This document shows, piece after piece, positions 22,667 to 30,490 of a DNA stretch of 64,000 bases. The stretch's first letter is position 1, and every line of letters starts with the position of its first letter. Both the position numbers and the translations under genes were made by a program. This stretch comes from Paractinoplanes deccanensis (GTDB lineage Bacteria > Actinomycetota > Actinomycetes > Mycobacteriales > Micromonosporaceae), in the NCBI RefSeq assembly GCF_016862115.1, contig NZ_BOMI01000146.1:62001-126000 (forward strand). Reading direction: 5' to 3'. Below the pieces are notes generated by a model, which saw nothing but the letters and a program-made list of their open reading frames with translations, made no database searches and had not been told where the DNA came from.

Positions 22667-23440
22667 ATGCCGTTCACCCCGGTCCATCCGGCCGCAGTAC
22701 TTCCCGTCGTGCGTCGTGGGCTGGCGGGCTCCGCCCTCGTGATCGGCGCCATCACTCCGGATCTCCTGATGGTGTCGGCCTTTGCGGCGCCGGTCCATTT
22801 CGCGCACACGCCGCTGGGCCTGGTGACCCTGGACCTGGTTCTCGGCACCGTCGTTTTCGTACTGTGGCAGGTGCTGTTCGCTCCGGCCGTCATCGCCCTG
22901 TCGCCACGCCCGCTGTCCGCCCGCTTACCAGCCGACGTTCCGAAAGGGATCGCGTTCCACTTCACCCGCAAGGATCGTGGCGTTCGCGTCCTCATAGCCG
23001 TCCTGATCGGCGCGGCAACCCATCTGGCCTGGGACGGCATCACCCACGACTGGATGTGGGGTCCCAGGTACGTTCCCTGGTTGGCGTCTCGCCACGGCTC
23101 GCTGATGGGGTGGCAATGGATGCAACACATCAGCGACACCGCCGGAACGGCGATCGTCATCGGGTGGGTCGTCGCCTGGTGGCGCCGGGCGCCCGTGCGC
23201 GCCCGAGGCGACGTTCTACCCTCGCGGATCCGCCTGCTCGCGTGGTCGGCGATCCTCGGCCCGGCAGCCACCGGCTTCCTGCACGGCCTGCTCACCGGAT
23301 CTCTGTACCTGGCATTCTCCCGAGGCGCCGCGCTGGGCACCGTCGGCCTCGTCGCCGTCGCCACGATCTGGCGCCCGCACAAGCGGCGAATAACCACAGC
23401 CGGCCTGACCAGCATGGGTTCACCGGCAGATCACCCATAG
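22667..23440 (+). CDS. DUF4184-like integral membrane protein
   Basis: A 257-residue membrane protein starting MPFTPVHPAAVLPVVRR, the typical opening of the DUF4184 family, with five or six hydrophobic helices and conserved polar residues in HLAWDGITHDWMWGP. The family is often labelled a putative membrane-bound metal-dependent hydrolase because of the His/Asp pattern, but its function is unproven. It has its own weak promoter, no ribosome site (probably leaderless) and no DosR-like box. Base composition just upstream is less GC-rich than elsewhere in the window, so this stretch may be a later arrival. Confidence 0.8.
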   Translation: MPFTPVHPAAVLPVVRRGLAGSALVIGAITPDLLMVSAFAAPVHFAHTPLGLVTLDLVLGTVVFVLWQVLFAPAVIALSPRPLSARLPADVPKGIAFHFTRKDRGVRVLIAVLIGAATHLAWDGITHDWMWGPRYVPWLASRHGSLMGWQWMQHISDTAGTAIVIGWVVAWWRRAPVRARGDVLPSRIRLLAWSAILGPAATGFLHGLLTGSLYLAFSRGAALGTVGLVAVATIWRPHKRRITTAGLTSMGSPADHP

Positions 23441-23762
23441 TCAACAAACTTCGCCGAAACTCCCAACACACCGGCGCAGCCGTCGATCTTCGCCAAGTCC
23501 GCACCGTCGCAACAGCGTCACCGGCGCCGCCACACCGTTAGGCGGCACGCACGGCGACCACGAGGTGGGGCTGCGCGAGGGCAGCGATCCAGCGCGCGCT
23601 CTTCGGCAGATCCGTGCACCCGTACACCGGGTTGCCTCCAGATCGCCTACGCGGAGAGCAAACGCGGCTCCGGATCCACCGCCGGCGGAGAGCCCGATTC
23701 CCGGCCGGCGCGGCCAAGTCATGCGGCACCAGCCGCCGCCGGCGGAGGGGCGGCAAACACGC
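23441..23762. other. 322-bp stretch without a convincing gene
   Basis: No complete gene is supported here. On the minus strand 23538-23756 the last 30 or so codons before a TAA (GGNPVYGCTDLPKSARWIA and on) look protein-like, while the upstream codons are Arg-rich and unconvincing. It may be the remnant of a gene end. I see no DosR-like box, hairpin or RNA gene. Confidence 0.3.
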
Positions 23763-24599
23763 TCAGCCGGCCAGGAAGACCGGGCAGTGCGCGCGCCGGG
23801 CGACCGCGCGGCTCACCGCACCGAGCATGCCGGCGGCGGTCCCGCCCGGGGCGTGCCGGCCGACGACGAGTGCGCCGGCGGTTCGCGAAGCCTCGATCAA
23901 AGCCGTCGCCGGGTCGTCGGTGACGAACCGCCGGTGCATCCGCACGCCGCCCACGGTGTCGGCCGAAGCGGCGCGCGGCGCCGTCGCGGCCCGCAGCAGC
24001 ACGAGATCGCAGCCACGCACCCGGGCCTCGCCGTGCGCGAAGCCGATCGCCGGGCTGTCGTCCCCGTCGACGCCCACGACGACCGGCGCGCCACCGGCGC
24101 CCGGCCCGGGCGGCCAGCCCGGGGCACGCACGATCTCGACCACGCCGGTGTGCTCGGCGGCGATCCGCTCCCCCACGCTCGCGCCGAAGAGCGCGCCTGC
24201 CGCGCCATGACTCCGCCCCACGACGACCAGACCGGCCTTGCGCGCCTCGACCAGCAGCAACGGCACGGGTGAGCCGGTGACCAGGCGGCTGCTCACCGGG
24301 ACCGACGGCGCGCGGGCCCGCACCCGGTCGGTCATCCGCCCGAGCAGGATCGAGGCGGCGCCGCCGCCGTCGGCGCGATGGTCACGGACCCGTTGCGCGT
24401 GCACCAGCCGCAGCTCCCAGCCGCGCAGCTCGGCCTCGATCGCGGCGTGATCGAGGGCAGTGCCGCTGGCCGGGCTGTCGTCGACTCCCACCAGCACCAG
24501 CCCGGCCCGCCGGCCGGCCGCGTGCTCCAGGCGCGCCGCCGGCCCGAGATAGCGGCTGACCGCCTCGCCGTACCGAGTGAGCTTGTGGAGATCGCTCAT
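23763..24599 (-). CDS. Universal stress protein, two domains, degenerate ATP loops
   Basis: A 278-residue tandem USP with an N-terminal extension of about 38 residues before the first domain (LVLVGVDDSPASGTALDHAA). The usual G-2x-G-9x-G-S/T ATP loop is missing in both halves: VVGRSHGAAGALFGAS in the first and VVGRHAPGGTAAGMLGA in the second. It is clearly paralogous to the USP at 31886-32716 (shared DHAAIEAELRGW and APGWPPGP/IPGWPPGP). The ATG at 24599 is chosen for protein similarity; the ribosome site (GGGGAGGCCGGCG) is good. A DosR-like box lies 58 bp upstream. Confidence 0.88.
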   Translation of the reverse strand: MSDLHKLTRYGEAVSRYLGPAARLEHAAGRRAGLVLVGVDDSPASGTALDHAAIEAELRGWELRLVHAQRVRDHRADGGGAASILLGRMTDRVRARAPSVPVSSRLVTGSPVPLLLVEARKAGLVVVGRSHGAAGALFGASVGERIAAEHTGVVEIVRAPGWPPGPGAGGAPVVVGVDGDDSPAIGFAHGEARVRGCDLVLLRAATAPRAASADTVGGVRMHRRFVTDDPATALIEASRTAGALVVGRHAPGGTAAGMLGAVSRAVARRAHCPVFLAG

Positions 24600-24656
24600 C
24601 GCCGGCCTCCCCGGAAGTCTCCCGGCCACCATCACACCGGCGGGAGCCCCGGTGCC

Positions 24657-24672
24657 AGGGCCATTGGTCCCG
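24657..24672. promoter_or_regulatory. DosR-like box, copy F (USP and ABC exporter, divergent)
   Basis: AGGGCCATTGGTCCCG, about 57 bp from both the USP start (24599) and the ABC ATPase start (24729). A second palindrome, GGTCCCGGTACCGGGGACC (24666-24684), overlaps it. Confidence 0.6.
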
Positions 24673-24728
24673 GTACCGGGGACCTCGTCCGCTGGTGCCG
24701 GCGGGCCGCCGGGCCGGACGCTGGGGGC

Positions 24729-25637
24729 ATGACCACCATCGCGGTACGCGACCTCGCGCGCTCGTACGGCACCGTGCGCGCGGTCGACGGTGTGAGCTTC
24801 ACGGTCGGCGACGGCGAGATCTTCGCCCTGCTGGGCCCGAACGGTGCGGGCAAGACCACGACCGTCGAGATCTTGGAGGGTTACCGGTCCCGGGACGCCG
24901 GCACCGTGGACGTGCTCGGTTTCGACCCGGCCACCGGCGGGGCGGACTACCGGGCGCGGATCGGCGTCGTTCTCCAGTCGGCCGGCTTCGAGGAGGAGTT
25001 CACCGTCCGCGAGCTGGTCCGGCTCCAGGCGAGCCTCTATCCTCGCCGGCACGACCCGGACGAGCTGATCGACCTGGTCGGGCTCGCCACCAAGCGGACG
25101 ACGCGCGTCAAGGGCCTCTCCGGCGGCCAGCGGCGCCGGCTCGATCTGGCCCTGGGGCTGGCCGGCGCGCCCGACCTGCTCTTCCTCGACGAGCCGACCA
25201 CCGGCTTCGACCCCGCCGCCCGTCACCACGCCTGGGACCTGGTGGCAAGCCTGCGTGACCTGGGCACCACGATCCTGTTGACCACGCACTATCTCGAGGA
25301 GGCGCAACGCCTCGCCGATCGGGTGGGCGTCCTGCGCGACGGGCGGCTGCTGACCGTCGGCTCCCCCGGTGAGCTGCGCGCGGCCAGCGACCTGCCGACC
25401 GTGATCAGCTTCCGGATCCCCGGTGGCGGCCTGTCCGGCCTGCCGCCGCTGAGCGCGCGTCCCCGGCTGGCCGGCGGCGTGGTGCGGCTGGACAGCCGCG
25501 AGCCGGTCGCGGACACGTGGCACCTGACCGCCTGGGCGACCGCACGCTGGACCCCGCTCGAGGACCTCACCGTGAGCCCGCCGACGCTGGAGGACATCTA
25601 TCTGGCCCTGACCGGGGAGGCCGGCGATGGCCGTTGA
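24729..25637 (+). CDS. ABC transporter ATP-binding protein (DrrA-like)
   Basis: A 302-residue ATPase: Walker A GPNGAGKTT near 38-46, Q-loop VVLQSAG, signature LSGGQRRRLDLALG, Walker B LLFLDEPTTGFDP and the switch His in TTHYLEEAQ. The C-terminal about 80 residues form the extra domain of the antibiotic-exporter (DrrA/CcmA) type. It overlaps the permease gene by 11 bp, so the two form one exporter. The substrate is unknown. The divergent promoter region carries the DosR-like box shared with the USP. Confidence 0.9.
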   Translation: MTTIAVRDLARSYGTVRAVDGVSFTVGDGEIFALLGPNGAGKTTTVEILEGYRSRDAGTVDVLGFDPATGGADYRARIGVVLQSAGFEEEFTVRELVRLQASLYPRRHDPDELIDLVGLATKRTTRVKGLSGGQRRRLDLALGLAGAPDLLFLDEPTTGFDPAARHHAWDLVASLRDLGTTILLTTHYLEEAQRLADRVGVLRDGRLLTVGSPGELRAASDLPTVISFRIPGGGLSGLPPLSARPRLAGGVVRLDSREPVADTWHLTAWATARWTPLEDLTVSPPTLEDIYLALTGEAGDGR

Positions 25638-27252
25638 CACCCCCGCGCGGGTGCACCCGCCGACACCCGCCACCCGCGTCCGGGCGCTGGCACCGCTGAC
25701 CGTCCACGCGCTGCGGGCGTTCGCGCACAACCCGCCGGCCGCGTTCTTCACGCTCGCGTTCCCGCTGGCCTTCCTGATCATCGTGGCGTCGATCGTCGGC
25801 AACGAGACGACCGGGGCCGGGGTCCCGGTGGCGCAGTTCCTGGTGTCGCCGTTCGCGGTCTTCGGCGTGGCGCAGGCCTCGTTCACCCTGCTCGCCACGG
25901 ACATGGCGGTGCTGCGGGAGAACGGTGTGCTGCTGCGGCAGCGCGCCGCACCGGTGCCCGCCCGCACCGTGCTGACCGCCCGGATCGCCGCCTCGGTGGT
26001 CATCTCCGGTGCCGCGGTGGCGCTGCTCCTCGCGGTGGGCGTGCTCGCGTACGACGTGGACGTCATCTGGCGCAAGGTGCCCGCCATGCTGGTCGCGCTC
26101 CTGGGCGGCATCGCCTGCTGCGCGTCGCTCGGCCTGGCGCTGGCGGCCCTGGTGCGCACGGCCACGGCGGCGCAGGCCCTGGCCCAGGGGCTGCTGATCC
26201 CCCTGGCGTTCATCTCGGAGGTCTTCATCGTCGGCGCCGACCTGCCGCGCTGGCTCTCCGCGATCGGCTCCGCCCTGCCGCTCAAGCACTTCGCCCTGGC
26301 CATGGCCGAGACCTTCGACCCCGCCGCGGGCTACGGCTTCCTGCCGGGCCATCTGGTCGTCCTCGCGGCATGGACGGCCGCCGGCGCCTTCGTCGCCCAG
26401 CGGTGGTTCGGCTGGCAGCCGCGCGGGGAGTCCCGGCCGCGCCCGTCGGCGGAAGCCCGTACCGAGGCACGCCTGTCGCCGCCGGCCGCATACCCGCGGC
26501 GCTCTTCCGCCTCCCTGCTGCCCGGGCAGATCCGTTACGCGCTGACGGGGCTGACACGCGACCCCCTCGCGGTCTTCTTCGCCGTGATCTTCCCGGCGCT
26601 GCTGCTGGTGCTCTTCCCGGCCGTGTTCGGCGACGCGCGGGTGCACGGCCTGGCGATGGCCCAGTACCTGTTCGCCGGCATGGTGGCGTATACCACCGCG
26701 GTGTCCGCGTACGTCGACCTGCCCGAGGCCCTGGTCGCCGCGCGATCGGCCGGGGTGCTCAAGCGCCTGGGCGGCACGCCGTTGCCGCTGGGCTGGTACC
26801 TCGGCGGGCGGGTGTCCGCGGCCCTGCTCACCACGCTGCTGGCGGCCACGGTGCTCGCCGTCGCCGGCGTCGGCTTCCTCGGCGTCCGGATCCCGCTCGC
26901 GCATCTGCCCGCCCTGCTCCTGACGATCGTGGCCGGCTCGGTGTGCTTCGCCTCGCTCGGCCTGGCCGTCGCGGCACTGCTGCGGTCGGCACGTTCACTG
27001 GTGGCGATCACGCTCGGCACGCTGCTGCCCCTCTGCTTCGCCTCCGAGATCTTCGTGGTGGGCGACCAGCCCCTGCCCGCTCCTCTCACCACCGTGGCCG
27101 GGGTCTTCCCGCTGCGGCACCTGCTCCAGGCCCTGTTGACGGCCACGAACCCGGACGGCGGCGGTGCCGGCTTCGCCTGGACCCACTTGGCCGTCGTGGC
27201 CGCGTGGACGCTGACCGGCCTGCTCGTCATCCGCCGGCGCGGCCTGTGGTGA
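25627..27252 (+). CDS. ABC-2 type permease, fused double-length
   Basis: A 541-residue permease that is two ABC-2 membrane modules in tandem. Each module has an N-terminal helix, an amphipathic segment (AVLRENGVLLRQRAAPVPA and AARSAGVLKRLGGTPLPLG) and about five further helices, ending in a conserved FISEVFIVGADLP / FASEIFVVGDQPLP stretch. Most relatives are single modules that pair as dimers, so this protein probably builds the whole pore alone. It is translated with the ATPase just upstream. The substrate is not known; lipid or drug export is typical of the family. Confidence 0.9.
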   Translation: MAVDTPARVHPPTPATRVRALAPLTVHALRAFAHNPPAAFFTLAFPLAFLIIVASIVGNETTGAGVPVAQFLVSPFAVFGVAQASFTLLATDMAVLRENGVLLRQRAAPVPARTVLTARIAASVVISGAAVALLLAVGVLAYDVDVIWRKVPAMLVALLGGIACCASLGLALAALVRTATAAQALAQGLLIPLAFISEVFIVGADLPRWLSAIGSALPLKHFALAMAETFDPAAGYGFLPGHLVVLAAWTAAGAFVAQRWFGWQPRGESRPRPSAEARTEARLSPPAAYPRRSSASLLPGQIRYALTGLTRDPLAVFFAVIFPALLLVLFPAVFGDARVHGLAMAQYLFAGMVAYTTAVSAYVDLPEALVAARSAGVLKRLGGTPLPLGWYLGGRVSAALLTTLLAATVLAVAGVGFLGVRIPLAHLPALLLTIVAGSVCFASLGLAVAALLRSARSLVAITLGTLLPLCFASEIFVVGDQPLPAPLTTVAGVFPLRHLLQALLTATNPDGGGAGFAWTHLAVVAAWTLTGLLVIRRRGLW

Positions 27253-27259
27253 GAGACAA

Positions 27260-27281
27260 GACTCTCCGCGCGAGCGGAGTC
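27260..27281 (+). terminator. Possible weak hairpin after ABC permease
   Basis: Imperfect inverted repeat GACTCTCCGC / GCGGAGTC with a short loop and one bulge, 8 bp after the permease stop. It has no T-tract. It could instead be part of the promoter of the next gene. Confidence 0.35.
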
Positions 27282-27329
27282 GTTCCACAGTGAGAAGAGC
27301 CCGATCCACCACATAGGAAGGAGCCGGCG

Positions 27330-27794
27330 ATGACGGCGTCACTGACGGTCTTCGACCACCTCACCCTGCACGGCCTGGTCGCGGATCTCCCGTCGGGCTG
27401 GCTGCACCGCCTCGCGGCCTGCGGGATGCCGGTGGTGTGGCCGGCGGGCACGAGGCTGCTGCGCGAGGGCGCTCCCGCCGACCACCTCTGGCTCGTTCGT
27501 GACGGCCTCGTCCGGCTGGACTTCCACGTGCCCGGCGGCGAGATGCCGATCGAGCTGATCGGCGCCGACGGCGTCGTCGGCTGGTCCTGCCTCGTTCCGC
27601 CCTTCCGGTCCACGGTGGGCGCGTTCGTCGTCGCGGAGTGCCACACGATCGAGCTCCGCGCGGGAGCGCTGCGCGGGCTCATCTCGGAGGACCCGATGTT
27701 CGGCCTCGAGTTCACCACCCGGATGCTCGCCGTGGCCCAGCAGCGCCTGAACGCGGCCCGCCGGCGCATCGCCGCCTTCTATCCGCCGCCCTGA
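27330..27794 (+). CDS. Cyclic-nucleotide-binding domain protein without HTH
   Basis: A 154-residue protein holding a single Crp/Fnr-type cNMP-binding domain (AGTRLLREGAPADHLWLVRDG, then LIGADGVVGWSCLVPP, ending in the C-helix). The DNA-binding HTH normally following is absent, and the protein ends in a basic helix plus AFYPPP. It may sense a nucleotide or redox signal and act on a partner protein. The ATG follows AGGAAGGAGCCGGCG. Its stop overlaps the end of the convergent USP by 16 bp. Confidence 0.85.
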   Translation: MTASLTVFDHLTLHGLVADLPSGWLHRLAACGMPVVWPAGTRLLREGAPADHLWLVRDGLVRLDFHVPGGEMPIELIGADGVVGWSCLVPPFRSTVGAFVVAECHTIELRAGALRGLISEDPMFGLEFTTRMLAVAQQRLNAARRRIAAFYPPP

Positions 27795-28642
27795 TCGGCG
27801 GTCACGGCGGCGAAGCGGTGCGGGGCCACGACGACCGGGCGGGCGGCGTGGTGGAGGGTCGCCATCGCCACGCTGCCGACGAGAATCTCGCGGATCGCCG
27901 AGCGGCCGCGGGATCCGACCACCACTGCGGCGGCGCGCAGGTCCGCGGCCTGCCGCAGGAGGGCTTCGGCGGCCGCTCGGCCGGACGGGCCCTCGATCGC
28001 CACCAGCGGGTACCGCTGCGGGACGTCCGGCAGCGGGACGCCGTCGTGCACCGCGACGGGCACGATCCGGCGGCCGCCGAACAGGCCCTCGGCGGCGGCG
28101 AGCGCCAGCCGCGCGCCCGGGGAGCCGTCCCAGCCCACCACGATCGGCCCGTCCCCCAGCGCCCCTCGCTCGGCGAGGAACAGCGGGTGCGGCACGACCA
28201 GCGTCGGCCGCGGCGCGTAGTGCACGGCCATGTCCGAGACGCTGCCCAGCACGGCACGGGCGCCGCTCAGGCCGCGCGAGCCGAGGACGAGCAGATCCGG
28301 GTCGAGTTTCTCGGCCAGCTCGGCCAGCTGCACGCCCTCACCGCCGTAGCTGCGCTCGACCAGCGGCTCGGCCTGCCACCCGGCCGCCCGGGCCAGCGTC
28401 ACGCCGATCGCGGCGATGCGCTCGGCCTCGGTGCCGCCCTCCCGCTCGGCCCGCGCGACGAAGTCGTCGACCCGGCGGGTGCCCTGCCACAGCCGGCGGC
28501 GCACCACATCGTTGCCGAACGGCGGCGACCACAGATAGGTGATCCACGCGTGCGCCCCCGGCATCAGCGCGGCCGCCACCTCGATCGCCTCGGCCGCCGC
28601 CACCGACCCGTCGTAGCCGGCCATCACCCGTAGCGAGGTCAT
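27779..28642 (-). CDS. Universal stress protein, two USP domains
   Basis: A 287-residue tandem USP. Domain 1 begins VMAGYDGSVAAAEA and has a slightly shortened ATP loop (GSRGLSGARAVLGS); domain 2 has an intact one (GSRGRSAIREILVGS). ATP binding is therefore likely in the C-terminal half. The ATG at 28642 is preceded by a GGGGAAGG ribosome site. It shares a divergent promoter region, with one DosR-like box midway, with the E1-alpha-like gene. Confidence 0.9.
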   Translation of the reverse strand: MTSLRVMAGYDGSVAAAEAIEVAAALMPGAHAWITYLWSPPFGNDVVRRRLWQGTRRVDDFVARAEREGGTEAERIAAIGVTLARAAGWQAEPLVERSYGGEGVQLAELAEKLDPDLLVLGSRGLSGARAVLGSVSDMAVHYAPRPTLVVPHPLFLAERGALGDGPIVVGWDGSPGARLALAAAEGLFGGRRIVPVAVHDGVPLPDVPQRYPLVAIEGPSGRAAAEALLRQAADLRAAAVVVGSRGRSAIREILVGSVAMATLHHAARPVVVAPHRFAAVTADQGGG

Positions 28643-28702
28643 CGTTCTGCCGCCTTCCCCTCGGTCCCCTTTCCAGGGTCGGCCGGCGCCCGGCCCGGCG
28701 GG

Positions 28703-28718
28703 AGAGTCCTTCGGCCCT
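28703..28718. promoter_or_regulatory. DosR-like box, copy G (USP and E1-alpha-like, divergent)
   Basis: AGAGTCCTTCGGCCCT, about 60 bp from both the USP start (28642) and the opposite start at 28777, so one site could serve both promoters. Confidence 0.6.
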
Positions 28719-28776
28719 GGCCGGTGCCCGGTGCCCGGACGACGCTGGAAGCAGCCCCCGAGGAGAGGTGCCGGTC

Positions 28777-29391
28777 ATGTCTGGGTCCGTGGCGCAGCGC
28801 CGCTCGGCGGAGGTGCGCACCCGGTTGATGCATCGCATGCTGCTGACCCGCCACTTCGCCGAACGGGGCGCGGCCGTGCCGTTGGACGGCTGCCGGGCGA
28901 CGTTCCGCCCCGGCGAGGAGGCGGTGGCCGCGGGCACCTGGGGCGCGCTGGGGCCGGGTGACACAGTGATCCGCTGCCTGGGGAACGCCGACCGGGTCTC
29001 GGCCCCCGGCGTGCTGATCTGCGTAGGTGACACGGGAGCGGTGGACGACCTGGATCGATGGCTCGACGCGGCCCGCCGCCACGACCGGCGTGCGCTGGCC
29101 GCACGGCTCAGCACCGCCGCGCACGGCACGTCCTCGCCCTCCGGGATCGTGGACGCGCTCGACGCCGAGGCGGTCCTGGCGGCCATGCGGTTCCACCTGG
29201 ACGCGCTGCGCGCCGGCGGCCCCCCGCGCCTGGTCGAGCTGCGCCTCGGTGACGCCGACCCGGTCGCCGCGCTCGCCGCGCGGATGTTCGCCCAGCACCA
29301 GCTCGACGAGAACGCGCTGCGTGCCATCGACGCCGACACCCGCGCCTACGTGCGAGCCGTGCTGGCGGCCGGGCCGGGAGGCCGGCCGTGA
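28777..29391 (+). CDS. E1-alpha-like protein lacking the TPP-binding core
   Basis: A 204-residue protein whose ends resemble pyruvate/2-oxoacid dehydrogenase E1 alpha. The N-terminus (LMHRMLLTRHFAERGAA, PGEEAVAAGTWGALGPGDT) matches the opening of E1 alpha. The C-terminus (GGPPRLVELRLGDADPVAAL and the final helix) matches its close. Typical E1 alpha is 320-370 residues; the missing middle carries the GDG...N thiamine-pyrophosphate motif, which I cannot find. It cannot be a normal TPP enzyme and may be a regulatory or structural relic. The ATG at 28777 follows GAGGAGAGGTGCCGGTC. Its stop overlaps the next start (GTGA). Confidence 0.75.
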   Translation: MSGSVAQRRSAEVRTRLMHRMLLTRHFAERGAAVPLDGCRATFRPGEEAVAAGTWGALGPGDTVIRCLGNADRVSAPGVLICVGDTGAVDDLDRWLDAARRHDRRALAARLSTAAHGTSSPSGIVDALDAEAVLAAMRFHLDALRAGGPPRLVELRLGDADPVAALAARMFAQHQLDENALRAIDADTRAYVRAVLAAGPGGRP

Positions 29392-29573
29392 AGCCGGACC
29401 CGCGCTGCCCGGTGCGGCCCGGCGAGCCCTGCACGCTGTGCCAGATGGGCGCGACCGGCCCGCGGGACTGTCCCCTGGTGTACCTCGTGATGACCGACGA
29501 CGAGTTGCGCGCCGGGGTGCATGCCGCCGCGCTGCGTGCCCGCGAGACGCGACCGGAGGAGAGCCCGCCATGA
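29388..29573 (+). CDS. Small Cys-rich protein
   Basis: A 61-residue protein starting at a GTG that overlaps the preceding stop and ending in an ATGA overlap with the broken ligase gene, so it lies inside a coupled run. Four cysteines lie in CPVRPGEPCTLCQMGATGP and the following RDCPLVYLVM, suggesting a metal or iron-sulphur site. A short family with this pattern (DUF6767, from memory) is found in actinobacteria, with no known function. The C-terminal half is a charged helix. Confidence 0.7.
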   Translation: MKPDPRCPVRPGEPCTLCQMGATGPRDCPLVYLVMTDDELRAGVHAAALRARETRPEESPP

Positions 29574-30360
29574 CGGACCGCCGCCCGCCGACGTTCGGTG
29601 TGGAAGAGGATTTCCTGCTGCTCGATCCGGCCGGCAGCCACCCGGTGCCGGCCGCGCCCGCGGCTGCCGCCTCGTCGCCGCGGGCATCTCGCCATACGGC
29701 ACGCCGGCGCTTGCCTCGCCGCTGGAGAACGGGCGGGACACCGGCTGGGCGAGCCGCCGGTTCACCATCACGTCGCGCTGGCCGACCGCACGGCCGCCGT
29801 CGGTGTGGACCGGTGCGGACGCGTACGACCGTTCCCTCCGCAAGATGATCGAACGCGGCGCCGCCCTGGACGAGCGCAGCGTCTACCTGTACGCCCGGCT
29901 GTCCCCTCGCTACCCCACCGTCGAGGTCCGGATCGCCGACGTCAGCCCGGACGTGGACACCGCCGTGCTGCTCGCGGTGCTGATCCGCGCGCTCGTCGCC
30001 ACCTCCGTCGCCGACGACCGGGCGGGGCGGCCGCTGCCGCGTCCCGGCCGGGCGACGATCCGCTCGGCGCTGGACCTGGCCGCCCGGCACGGCCTCGCGG
30101 GCCCGGCGATCGACCCGTGGAGCGGCGCCCCCACCGCGGCCGGCACCCTGCTGAGCAGGTTGGTCGATCACGTCAGCGGCGCGCTGTCCGGCCTCGGCGA
30201 CGACCGTACGGTGGAAAGCCTGCTAAGCACCGTCGCGGCCCGCGGCACCGGGGCCGAGCGTCAGCGCGCGGCCTGGCGGCGGGCGGAGTCCCCGGCCGCC
30301 CTGGTGGCCGAACTGGCCGACATCACGTGGCCGGCGGGCGTGCTCATCGGCGCGACATGA
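29570..30360 (+). pseudogene. Broken YbdK/EgtA-type carboxylate-amine ligase
   Basis: The start (TFGVEEDFLLLDPAGSHPVP) is the unmistakable N-terminus of the glutamate-cysteine-ligase-like carboxylate-amine ligases. After about 30 codons the reading frame shifts: GCRLVAAGISPYGTPAL is read one frame over, followed directly by ENGRDTGWASRRFTITSRWP and the normal C-terminal half (YPTVEVRIADVSPDVDTAVL). Family members are about 370 residues; here two blocks of the catalytic core, about 70 and 100 residues by my estimate, are missing and a frameshift separates the first segment from the rest. The intact tail (from about 29650) could still be translated if an internal start exists. Function is almost certainly lost. 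Confidence 0.85.
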
Positions 30361-30371
30361 GAGAGCGCCAG

Positions 30372-30490
30372 GTGAAAGGGCTCCGTGTGAAAGGGCTCCG
30401 TGTGAAAGGGCTCCGCGTGAAAGGGCTGCACGTCAAGGGTTGCGCGTCAACGGGCTGCGGGTGAAAGGGCTGCGGGTGAGCGGGCGCCGG
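30372..30490. repeat. 15-bp minisatellite, about eight units
   Basis: Tandem units of GTGAAAGGGCTCCGT and variants at 30372, 30387, 30402, 30417, 30432 (14 bp only), 30446, 30461 and 30476. The first three units are nearly identical and later ones drift. Units from 30446 on encode the LTRSP-type tail of the serine hydrolase on the minus strand. The 14-bp unit shifts the phase and contains its stop codon. Confidence 0.9.

Noticed and set aside
23538..23756. A 72-residue minus-strand gene
   Set aside because: Only the last third looks protein-like, no ribosome site or family match was found, and the N-terminal part is an Arg-rich artefact; reported as a gap.
24600..26303. Long N-terminal extension of the USP at 23763-24599, giving 846 residues
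   Set aside because: The extra residues are antisense to the ABC genes and lack protein character; ATG 24599 has a good ribosome site and matches the paralogous USP.
30361..30490. CRISPR-like array
   Set aside because: The units are 15 bp, directly adjacent without spacers and in phase with a protein tail; it is a minisatellite.
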